Source: Naegleria lovaniensis (lineage: Eukaryota > Heterolobosea > Eutetramitea > Acrasida > Naegleriidae). From it: a stretch of DNA of 64,000 nt. The DNA lies in contig NW_025407851.1 in assembly GCF_003324165.1 (NCBI RefSeq), positions 248,001 to 312,000 of the forward strand, given 5' to 3'. Below, one piece after another: positions 1 through 8,048 of the stretch. The translations under genes and the position numbers were made by a program. The notes under the pieces are model-generated. The model searched no databases. It had not been told where the DNA came from and worked only from the letters and a program-made list of their open reading frames with translations. Numbering within the stretch: the first letter of the stretch is position 1; every line of letters starts with the position of its first letter.

Positions 1-805
1 GTTCGCGGTGGCGACACTAAGGGCCATGGGAAGCGCTTTTTCAAAGTAATCACACCAACTCATCAAATGAGAAGTAGAAATGGTCACATGAAGAGAGTGT
101 TCTGTTTCAGAAGTTACAGCTTGATGGATAATGCCTTTTGGAATATATAACAAATCACCAGGTTTTAACACAACTTCAAAACATTCAAAATCTTTCACTT
201 CTTCTTGAGTAAAATTTTTAGAGCTAAATCTTGATAAAAACTGTTCATTATTGAGAGGTCTATAAATCTTCCAGTGCTTGACTCCCTCCAACTGAATTAA
301 TATTGCTTCAATCTTTTGGGATTTGGTAAAATGACAAGATAGTTAAATTCATACATTTTTCACTCATACTTACGTCATCATAGTGTGGAGCAAATCCTTG
401 ACTACCAGCTGGAGTTAAATACGCATTTAGACCTGCTCCTTGACCAAAATATTCTTCAAAATGGCATAGTAAACTTAACAATACGTCCGATTGCTCTTGT
501 GGTCTTAACATTCTTACAGAACACTTCATATTCTCATATAAATCCCAAACAAGATCAGGATCAGCAATCTCATCCTTATTGGGATTTAAGGTGAAACGTC
601 GGCCATTTCGATAGAGGGCCAAGTCCAAATCATACGAATATTTCAACTTGTTATTCGCAAGGACTTGCTTAATTTCATCCAAGCTGTAGAGCGAGCGATA
701 ATAATCAGCATACAAATGATTTCTCTTAATGACCAAGACTCTCTTTTCAAAATATTCTTCATAAAGCTGCTCTGCATTGATGGGAGCAAATATCCAATCT
801 ACCAT
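1..805 (-). CDS. NO66/MINA-like JmjC ribosomal oxygenase (5' part; 3' end beyond window)
   Basis: Two exons are seen: 805-374 and 312 to the window edge, joined over a 61-nt intron (313-373, GTAAGT...AAAAG) that keeps frame. The product resembles the NO66/MINA (RIOX) family of 2-oxoglutarate/Fe(II) JmjC oxygenases, which hydroxylate histidines in ribosomal proteins in the nucleolus and have also been reported as histone demethylases. Exon 1 has the usual N-terminal stretch (WIFAPINAEQLYEEYFEKRV), and ends in GFAPHYDD, the first two iron ligands (His, Asp). Exon 2 continues I-EAILIQLEGVKHWKIYRP, then PGDLLYIPKGIIHQAV with the probable third ligand His, then HSLHVTIST. The C-terminal dimerisation and winged-helix region lies outside the window. 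The family assignment is firm; NO66 versus MINA cannot be decided. Confidence 0.88.
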
Positions 806-906
806 TTGCTTTCCTTGTTCTGATATTTTCGATTATTGCGATAAGATTGAATTGTTTTAAATATTAGATTACGAAAAGATTGAAAAATATTAAATAATTT
901 GAAAGG

Positions 907-1248
907 TCAATAACGTTCATTAGAGAAAAAGAGCATACCTTTGGAATGTTTTGATTTTGGTTTTTTAAGAATTTCAAGTCCATCTTTTGGAATTGAATTT
1001 AATGGTAGTTTCTCTGTTTGAATGACCACCTTTGGAAGCATGAATGGCATTGTTTCCGATTCATCTTCGGCGAGTTCTACTTCATTGATCAATGGCACAT
1101 CAAACCAAGAAATTTCCACCATCTTCTTTTCTGCTCCACTAACAACAGATGATTGTTGTTCCGAAGATGATGACGATGCAGATGATCCTTGTTTGAGCTT
1201 TTTCTTTAAAGTGCTGGCAGCAGCCTTTTGTGCTAGTTGTCGTTTCAT
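907..1248 (-). CDS. Small lysine/serine-rich hypothetical protein
   Basis: A 113-residue single-exon frame with an ATG start. The N-terminus is basic (MKRQLAQKAAASTLKKKLK), followed by a Ser run, an acidic segment and a conserved-looking end (KGMLFFSNERY). It lies in the same orientation as the JmjC gene just downstream (about 100 bp gap) and 170 bp from the stop of the BICRA-like gene. The basic start could be a nuclear or nucleolar signal, which is inference. I recognise no family. An overlapping plus-strand frame (1022-1297) is judged a shadow, because the minus frame has the more protein-like ends. Confidence 0.5.
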   Translation of the reverse strand: MKRQLAQKAAASTLKKKLKQGSSASSSSSEQQSSVVSGAEKKMVEISWFDVPLINEVELAEDESETMPFMLPKVVIQTEKLPLNSIPKDGLEILKKPKSKHSKGMLFFSNERY

Positions 1249-1418
1249 TTTTTTGTTGAATCTTGGTGTTTGTGTTTCGAGGTTGTCAATTAATTAGACT
1301 AAGTAACAAAATAATTAATTATTGACACCTTGTTGATAAGCCAAGTCATGATTTGGTGGAGTTACAGAACTTGCATGTGAGGTAATGGAAGGGAATTGAG
1401 GCGATTTAATTATTAATG

Positions 1419-3206
1419 TCAGTTGAAAAATTCATTATCGTCAAAACCTCCTTGGTTCGTCATGGAAAAAGATTGACCATTGTTGTATGGGCTCTGAGCC
1501 GAGTTCTGTCCTGTATACATGGAATCAATAAGTGTCGTTCCAGAATTATCTTCATCAGAGAAAATCTTGTCAAAGTCCAAATCATCGCTCATTTGATTGT
1601 TGGTATTGTAAGCAACGCCATTCATTGGTTGGGATTGATTTAGTTGTACCATATTATTTGCATTTGCAGTATTTAACTCAGGGAATAAATTATCCAAGTT
1701 GGCGTCTTCAGCATCGCCCGATGACATGACCACAGTATTTGCAACTCCATTTGTTGATGTGGATGATTTCTTTTTTTCTTCTTCTCTTTTCCTTATAATT
1801 TCTTCTTTTTCACTTTCCCAAAGTTTTTCTTCAAGTTCTTTAATCTTCCTCAAAAAGAAAATGTCCTCTTCTGGACCATAAGCTCTCTCGATTTCTCGTT
1901 TAGAGATTTCATGAACATGCTTGTCAGCAATGTTGGCAGATTTCGAAAACCTTTCAGCCACAGACTTGATTTTATCTTCCCAACTAGGATCTTTCTTTAT
2001 AGAGTAATGAAAGACTTCTTTAAAAGGTTCCAGTCTAGTGGTACAGTCTTCCAGTGAACGAAACGGAGTTCTATAATCTGGTTCGAGTGCAAGCTTTCTC
2101 TTATCTTTGATTTGTGACGATGAATTAATCATCATCGAGGCAGCATCGCCAATATTCGTGGTGTTTTTTCCAATTGTTGTAGGATTATTTTGAATCATGT
2201 TATTCAAAAGTACAAATGAATTCCCTGTTTGAGTGTTTGGTAGCCCTTCAATCTTAGTTACGGGTTGCTCAGTCTTAATGGAAGTAGATCGTATTAAGTT
2301 ATTTACATTGTTTGTTAACATCGTGTTTGATGACGGTATATTAGAAGTAACGGTCGAGGAAATATTTTGGTTGTTAATATTGGGTGTGGAAGAAGGAATG
2401 TTCGAAATAACAGGAGTTCCATTATGAAGCAAAAGATTTGGTGGAGGAGTGGAGGCACCAGTGATGGATGACGTTGGAGTAGATCTGTGAATGGTTGATC
2501 CGGGTTGGTTTTGGATGGTTACATGAGGTGGTACTGTATTGGGCAGCATTGTTTTAGCAGTAAGGTTATTCATTCCTTGCATGGTTACATTGTTGATAGC
2601 AGGTTGAACATTAGGCTGAGGTTGTTGAATAGTGTTCACATTGTTCATAGGCGCATTGGCCAACATTCCTCCATTATTTGCTGCCATCATGGATGGGTTT
2701 AAACTTGCTTGAAGCATCCCAAGGTTTAAATTAGGTTGCGTCAGAATTGTTTGTAATAATTGTGGGGTTGGCTGAATGCCGTTTTGGTTTAGAAGGTTCA
2801 ACAATTGTACTAGACCAGGGTTCTGCATGAGCAGTAAAGGTAGTATTCCATTTCCTTGAATTCCCATGTTGACGTTTGTGGGTTGTGTTGGATTTTGCAT
2901 GACACTTGTTGTAGTGGTAGTTGTTGACGTTGAAGTAGGCGTGCTGGCTCGATTGAGAACCATATTTCCTGCATTATTCATATTTCCTACGTTGGGCAGT
3001 GCTGGTGACATCATGTTCTGATTGTTGGCAAAATTCGTCATCCCGACTTGTCCAGGTGTGAATCCTCCCATGGATACGTTATTAGGAACCATCATTCCTC
3101 CATTGTTTCCGGAGAGCAAGAACGAGTTATTCATATTTGTCATATTGTTTTGTTGCTGTTGGAGGAGTTGATGTATCTGTAAATTTGTAAGATTGTTTGG
3201 ATTCAT
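1419..3206 (-). CDS. GLTSCR1/BICRA-domain protein, putative SWI/SNF (ncBAF-type) subunit
   Basis: A single-exon 595-residue protein. The first 360 residues are low complexity, rich in N, Q, T, P and M. Around residues 366-470 lies a conserved block, KLALEPDYRTPFRSLEDC then TTRLEPFKEVFHYSIKKD, which matches the hallmark of the GLTSCR1 conserved region (DYxTPFxSLEDaxxRLlPyH). That domain defines BICRA/BICRAL, the subunits specific to the non-canonical BAF chromatin remodeller in animals. It is followed by a charged helical segment with strong coiled-coil character (REIERAYGPEEDIFFLRKIK, EEKLWESEKEEIIRKREEE). The tail is acidic and aromatic (DDLDFDKIFSDEDNSG; GGFDDNEFFN) and looks like an activation domain. 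The 5' side faces a 2.2-kb gene-free region. The domain call rests on motif recall. Confidence 0.75.
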   Translation of the reverse strand: MNPNNLTNLQIHQLLQQQQNNMTNMNNSFLLSGNNGGMMVPNNVSMGGFTPGQVGMTNFANNQNMMSPALPNVGNMNNAGNMVLNRASTPTSTSTTTTTTSVMQNPTQPTNVNMGIQGNGILPLLLMQNPGLVQLLNLLNQNGIQPTPQLLQTILTQPNLNLGMLQASLNPSMMAANNGGMLANAPMNNVNTIQQPQPNVQPAINNVTMQGMNNLTAKTMLPNTVPPHVTIQNQPGSTIHRSTPTSSITGASTPPPNLLLHNGTPVISNIPSSTPNINNQNISSTVTSNIPSSNTMLTNNVNNLIRSTSIKTEQPVTKIEGLPNTQTGNSFVLLNNMIQNNPTTIGKNTTNIGDAASMMINSSSQIKDKRKLALEPDYRTPFRSLEDCTTRLEPFKEVFHYSIKKDPSWEDKIKSVAERFSKSANIADKHVHEISKREIERAYGPEEDIFFLRKIKELEEKLWESEKEEIIRKREEEKKKSSTSTNGVANTVVMSSGDAEDANLDNLFPELNTANANNMVQLNQSQPMNGVAYNTNNQMSDDLDFDKIFSDEDNSGTTLIDSMYTGQNSAQSPYNNGQSFSMTNQGGFDDNEFFN

Positions 3207-5433
3207 TTTGATTGTTGGTTTGGTGGCGGTGTTGATAAATAATTGTTGTTTTTGATGATGTGATGAAAGTGTTACGAAGATAATGAAGAAGATGACTAAG
3301 AGATGGTATTAGTAGTGTGAATAATAACTGATGATGATTAATGGCACTACTCAATGTCATAGAATCAGTGCTGTGCACTCTTAGGTGATACAAATGATAC
3401 TCTAGGATAGGAATGGGTCGTGGATTCAAATGAAATTCGACTCAAAACAGGATAGCCAATCAATTGAATCGTTTCCAGAAAGAACCCAATCGCTCTCTAC
3501 AAACAAAATACCTCTTCAAGATCAATGCGCGGTTGTTGGCAACCTCTCCTCAGCGTGATGGTAGTGCTGTCAGCACAACAGTAATTATGATGACAACTAA
3601 TCACGGTAATAACGGTGTTCTTTGATGATGGCACACCAATCGCACCGTTTCAAAATCGATGATGATGAAGGAAGTTTTAAAAATATATTGTTGTTGATTC
3701 TAACCGAATAATAATCCCGGTGAGAGTTGTCGTCTTCCTGGCTACAATTATTTGTGCGGAAACGAGCTGAATGAGAGAGGATTTAAAAAGAGTACTCTTC
3801 AAAACAACAACAAAAATTCTTTTCTTCCTCTCTTGATGTGTGTTGGCTGCTGGTCGTGAGGAGAAAAAACTCTCTTATTTTTTGGAGGTTTGTTGCAGCA
3901 GGAGGATGTTGATGATTTTTTGACAATGCATATTGGGTTTGTTTTTCTAACAACAACTTGTAGTTCTGGTACTATTCATTCCCGATCTGAGCTACAACGC
4001 GGTTCCATAACGAGCAAATGATCTTGCCGTTAGGCTCTCGGCGTTCAATTTCAAGTGTGCGATTTGTTTGGTGCAGAAATTCCAAACACCGAAACAACCA
4101 CTTCGTATGGGATATGATTGGCCCACCAATCAGACTACTCGAGATCCATTTTGAGAGATGCTCGTTTGTGTGCTACCGGCTGTTTTTGTGTCCACGGCTG
4201 GTTTTGAATTCAAAGACAGATTCAGTTGCAGCTGCTAGGTTGAATCGAACCTTTTGGGAAAAGGCATGCTTGCAGTGCTGGTGGAGGGCTCACAAAGTTG
4301 TTGCAAAACAGCTAGCACGGTAGTGTCCTCCTCTAATGGCTATCTTGTAACTTTTCAAATTTATTCACATGATCGTTGATGTGTACTGCATTGAGCAATG
4401 CGAAAGGCTGATTACAAAAGAAAGTCGAGCCTTTCATCTCGACACAGAAACATTGAATCAGCAATCATTCGATAATGTTTTCAAAAAATCTTTAGCTACC
4501 CAATTGCTTTTATTTCATGTCTTTGTTTGAACAGGTTGTGAAACACGAATTTATTTCAACACAATTCAGTTGGTACAGGATTGAAAGAGCAGGCCTAACC
4601 GTGCAAAAAACCCAAAGCTTGCATTCCTACCTCACCGACAGAAATGAATTGTTGCACTCTCTTCAGTTGTTTCAAAAGATCATCAAGTTTAAGCGAGGAG
4701 CTTTCGACATTGGTTGGAAAATGAGGGTACGTGTGATTGTATCAGATCAACACCAATTAAGCCAGCATGAACATTCCACTGTAACACTGCATTTCCTGTA
4801 AATCGTGTGATGCGTAACAATGTAGTTCCAAGATGCAAAGATTTTTTCACAAAACAAGACATGCAACTGCCAAGCTAGTTTTATTGGATAACAATATTCT
4901 CTCTTACTCTAAAAAGCAACGAAAACATTCATGGTGAATGGCTTGAGAATCTCGTTCTTGCATGGTTCAAGACGATATTGCACCATCCATCCATGAAATA
5001 AGACTGACTAATGATAACAGAAGCTCTTCAACACTGGCTGGCACGTCAGTTTGAGAGAAGTAAGCAGCAGTCATGTGTGTGTGAATAGTGTTGTTGCTTT
5101 GGCAATGTGATTCACTTTTCGCTTTTGGCTCTTTTAGAAACTTTTACATTGCTATTATACCACGGATATCTTTCCTTTTGAGTGTTCAGTTTTTCTACTA
5201 TGGTTTCACGATGCGTGAGTACAAACTCAGCGGTGCCTGTTTGAGCTTTCAAATTTCAACTCAATCTGAACGAGAGAGCGACAATTCATGATTACGAATG
5301 GCTTGGTTCAGTTCACATCAGAGCATCTTGGATCATTACAATCAACACTCTACAAATGTTGGGAGATAACGAAAGCCAGTTCGCATCATCTTTACAAAAT
5401 GTCTGTTTCATTTTGGCCTTGTCATTTTCCAAT
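3207..5433. other. Long gene-free region, probably upstream control region of the BICRA-like gene
   Basis: No frame here looks protein-like: the open frames (for example 4018-4323, 4517-4801 and 5288-5694) have erratic composition and no recognisable family. The stretch holds several CCAAT-type motifs (near 3451, near 3638, and an inverted pair at 4115-4132). Near 4848 is a short sequence, TCACAAAACAAGACATG, that recurs in slightly changed form inside the neighbouring transposon near 5729. Its length is unusual for this compact genome, so a regulatory region, an unrecognised noncoding RNA or old insertions are all possible. Confidence 0.4.
4115..4132. promoter_or_regulatory. Inverted pair of CCAAT boxes
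   Basis: TGATTGG, four bases, CCAATCA: a perfect 7-bp inverted repeat made of two back-to-back CCAAT cores. NF-Y is the classical binder of CCAAT. Placement about 0.9 kb upstream of the BICRA-like start makes a promoter role possible but unproven. Confidence 0.3.
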
Positions 5434-5435
5434 TA

Positions 5436-5492
5436 CAGCTTGTTGCACGCAGTCTCGAACACCAAAGGTCTCCAAAAGACCACACAAGCCTC
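5436..5492 (+). repeat. Left terminal inverted repeat of the Tc1/mariner element
   Basis: Forty-eight bases identical to the complement of the right end, then a diverging tail that still shares AGCCTC. It is preceded directly by TA. Within it GGTCT-CCAAA-AGACC forms a small internal palindrome, a possible transposase contact. Confidence 0.9.
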
Positions 5493-5612
5493 TAGCAAAG
5501 GAAATTTTTCGTTTGACGTGCACAGAAAAAGTAATGACGAGCATGTAAGAAATATAAATGTTGACAGCGCCAACATTACGAGCACAAAAACAGAACGTGT
5601 GACCTGTGAAAC

Positions 5613-6383
5613 TCACAAAACAAGCATGTGCAGAGAAGAGACCATCACAAAACAAGAAGCGCGGGCCATTTTACTGACAAAACGTGAGATGTGAAGCAGA
5701 GAATTACAAAACAAGAGAGAAGAGACCATCACAAAACGAGACATGGCAAGAAAACTACAACAAAACAAGCAACGACTACACGAATAATCTAATGGCTTTG
5801 TGTTGTTCACAACTATCAATCTACAACCAATAGGAGCAACTCCTCTTTTCCGATACAAATTTCTGCTCACGAAACTACTTTCATCAAGGAATTTCAGACG
5901 ATACACCGGCACTTTTTCAAGAAGCTCTGCCATACCACAAACGTAATGGATGTACTTTGTGATGTTTTCTGGTGTATATTTCAATCTGCTCTTATAACAA
6001 GCATTCTTGAAAGAATTACCTAGTTGCTTCAACACTCGACTCACCCATGTGGTGCTGTAATCGTAACCATGTTTTTGTAATTCATTTACATATTCATCCA
6101 GTGTAGACAATGGTTTTACCATTGACACTTTGTTCACAATAAGTACTGCCTTTACCACGTCCTTTAAATCATACTTGAATTGACGAACACCACCAACATT
6201 AGCTTGCACGTTTTCTTCAATTCTGTTTTTCCAATAAAACACAGTGCTTGGTGAGCATCCCCAAGCTTTTGCAACCTGTCTGAAAGAGAATATTTTCAGG
6301 CCTGCCACCATTACCTTCTTGCTGTGGTAGTAACCAACCACAACTCGCTTCCTTGGTTTGCTTCTACTTTCGTGTGTTGTCAT
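5613..6383 (-). pseudogene. Truncated IS630/Tc1-mariner transposase
   Basis: A 256-residue frame. Residues 30-60 read as a helix-turn-helix (SFRQVAKAWGCSPSTVFYWK), followed by a second DNA-binding segment and, at residues 164-185, LKFLDESSFVSRNLYRKRG. This is the IS630/Tc1 core strand with the first catalytic acid (Asp 167) in the family's DES-x-F setting, then GVAPIGCRL. Recognisable similarity stops near residue 200 (about nt 5790). Beyond it the frame runs through the CAAAAC-rich repeat and encodes Cys/Phe/Met-rich filler, so the second and third catalytic acids are missing. It is transcribed divergently from the plus-strand gene, with starts only about 75 bp apart. Inactive by inference. 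Confidence 0.8.
5632..5740. repeat. Imperfect short direct repeat inside the transposon
   Basis: GAGAAGAGACCATCACAAAA followed by C(A/G)AG occurs twice, near 5632-5656 and 5716-5740. ACAAAACAAG-like units recur from about 5613 to 5770. It occupies the place where the C-terminal half of the transposase would be expected, so replication slippage or a deletion scar is likely. Confidence 0.55.
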
Positions 6384-6457
6384 GTGAATTTTTCACAAAG
6401 TGGCGCCATAAACAACCGTTAAACTAAAAATCAAAATTTAATAAAATCTAAAAAAAA

Positions 6458-7422
6458 ATGGCCACTCAATCACAAGTAGCATTTGTTACTGACTTTGGTG
6501 GTTTGAATGTTTATCCAGCCATTGACAATCAAATTATATATCCAACAAACACACCTCAAAAACAATCAACAACATTTACGCAAAGCAACACCAGTAATAC
6601 ACCAATGAACAATTCTCAAGTACCACCTTTTTCAAATTCTCAACAATCTACGTTTGTTTATAATTTTACTCCCTCTACACCTAACACAACTAACAATTCC
6701 TATTCTTGCTATTGCAGCGGATGCCATCAGAAAGGCCACAACCGAGCAAAGTGTACAAACCCGCCCTGCGATGGAAGTTGTACTAAAGAGGACTGTTCAG
6801 TCAAAAAAAAACGCAAAAAGGAAGCAGCAACAGCTCAGCGAGAAGAGAATGAAAGAAAAAACAAGAGAAGACGCAGTTCAAAAATGATGCATCCTTGAAA
6901 CCATCTTCCAATTCAAAATGGACACACGTAGCCAAAGCAGCACAAGAAACTACCGGTCTAAACGGTCCCCAATTCCTTTCCGCGATTGTAGGACAAATCA
7001 AAGATCACATTCAACCCAAATGCAACAATCAACCTCCCAAACGAAAAATTAGCGAAATATCTTGCGATGATGTCCAAAGTTTTGCAGTGTAAGTATGTTG
7101 ATGTCTTCATTGTCTTTCAATTAACAACATTAGATCCCAATCATCATCAAGCACTGTAGATATTACTGATGATTTTGCGGAAATTGAAGAGATGTTTGAA
7201 CAACAACCATCGTCTCCTCCTCCGATACCGAACTTGAACAACGATGTGATTGCATATGAGCTTGAGAGGTTGCGAAAAGAAAATGCAGAGATGAAACAGC
7301 AAATTCAAGCACTGCGTGAAAGTTTAGATTGTGTTTATTCGTTTATAAATAATGCGGGAAAAGGATTTGCAGTTTTTGCTGATAAATTTAAAACGTTAAA
7401 AAATCCTTGCAACAATCAATAA
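6458..7422 (+). CDS. Transposon-borne second protein: Cys/His cluster, basic segment, coiled coil
   Basis: This plus-strand gene lies wholly inside the transposon. The first frame (6458-6898) starts behind a run of A, is rich in T, N, Q and S, then has a tight Cys/His cluster at about residues 89-113 (CYCSGCHQKGHNRAKC, then CTKEDC), followed by a strongly basic stretch. The next frame (from about 6855 to 7088: WTHVAKAAQETTGLNGPQFL) joins over a 45-nt intron (7089-7133, GTAAGT...ATTAG) to a last exon ending at 7422, which has a clear coiled coil (AYELERLRKENAEMKQQIQA). The intron join is exact. Between the first two frames no good intron is visible, so a one-base change near the A-runs around 6800-6890 is likely. 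A zinc-binding DNA or RNA contact plus dimerisation is inference; no known family is recognised. Confidence 0.6.
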
Positions 7423-7533
7423 ATTTAATTTATTTTAATTATTATTTAAATTGGTGATGGAGTAATTGATTTAGAGACCTTCAACGTGCGATGCCATGAA
7501 TTTCATCATGACCAAATCGGATTAACAAAACGG

Positions 7534-7591
7534 GAGGCTTTGCGTGGTCTTTTGGAGACCTTTGGTGTTCGAGACTGCGTGCAACAAGCTG
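7534..7591 (-). repeat. Right terminal inverted repeat of the Tc1/mariner element
   Basis: Reverse complement of the left end, with one substitution and one extra base in the inner ten positions. It is followed directly by TA. Together with the left end it defines the element boundaries. Confidence 0.9.
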
Positions 7592-7593
7592 TA

Positions 7594-8048
7594 CACGATT
7601 TTGTTTCGTATCCCACCCTCCTAATGCAAATGGTTGCCATGATAGGTCACTCTGAACACTTTCGGTGTTCAGAAACATGCGAAGAGGCGGGTGTAGGGTG
7701 GGTTGTATTTGACATGTTGTGAAACACTCTCGGCGGCTAATCTTTCTCTTCGTCCATATACTTTAAAAAAGTTGCTAAACGACAACAAGCTCACTCCTTC
7801 CATTCACAACTTGTTGCCTTCAACCCCAACCTTGGAGTTACTCGAGCGTGCAACAACAAGGAGACCTGAATCATCGTTCGTGTAGATAGACACCACTTTA
7901 TTGACAAATATTCCCACTCGTTCGAAGAAGAAGTTTTTTCTTTTCAGAACACACGAACAGCACGAGCTTGTACAGGACACTTCCCTCGGCTATTCTCTTT
8001 TCCCAACTCTATGTTACATGTGGTACATGTATAGTTGAAAGCTCAAAC
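7594..8048. other. Gap between transposon and RWP-RK-like gene
   Basis: No convincing gene. It contains a perfect 9-bp stem hairpin at 7651-7673 (TCTGAACAC, TTTCG, GTGTTCAGA), itself flanked by CCCACCCT (7612-7619) and AGGGTGGG (7695-7702). The remainder probably holds the promoter and leader of the downstream gene. Confidence 0.4.

Larger units (their letters stand above)
5436..7591. mobile_element. Tc1/mariner (IS630-type) DNA transposon, truncated transposase, TA target duplication
   Basis: A 2156-bp element bounded by inverted repeats and flanked on both sides by TA (5434-5435 and 7592-7593), the target duplication typical of the Tc1/mariner/IS630 superfamily. The terminal repeats begin CAGCTTGTTGCACGCAG and are identical over the first 48 bp (5436-5483 against the complement of 7544-7591), with partial match for about ten more. 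Inside are two divergent coding units: a transposase-like frame on the minus strand (5613-6383) and a spliced Cys-cluster protein on the plus strand (6458-7422). Perfect terminal repeats suggest a recent insertion, but the transposase lacks its C-terminal half, so this copy is probably immobile unless helped in trans. Confidence 0.85.

Noticed and set aside
1022-1297. Plus-strand acidic/Ser-rich frame
   Set aside because: Overlaps the minus-strand small gene; its composition is the mirror of that gene's Ser run.
4018-4323. 101-residue plus-strand frame in the gene-free region
   Set aside because: Cys/Trp/Arg-heavy, no recognisable domain, and spans the inverted CCAAT pair; most likely chance.
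5356-5694. 112-residue frame crossing the left transposon end
   Set aside because: It runs across the insertion boundary and the internal repeat, so it cannot be an original gene.
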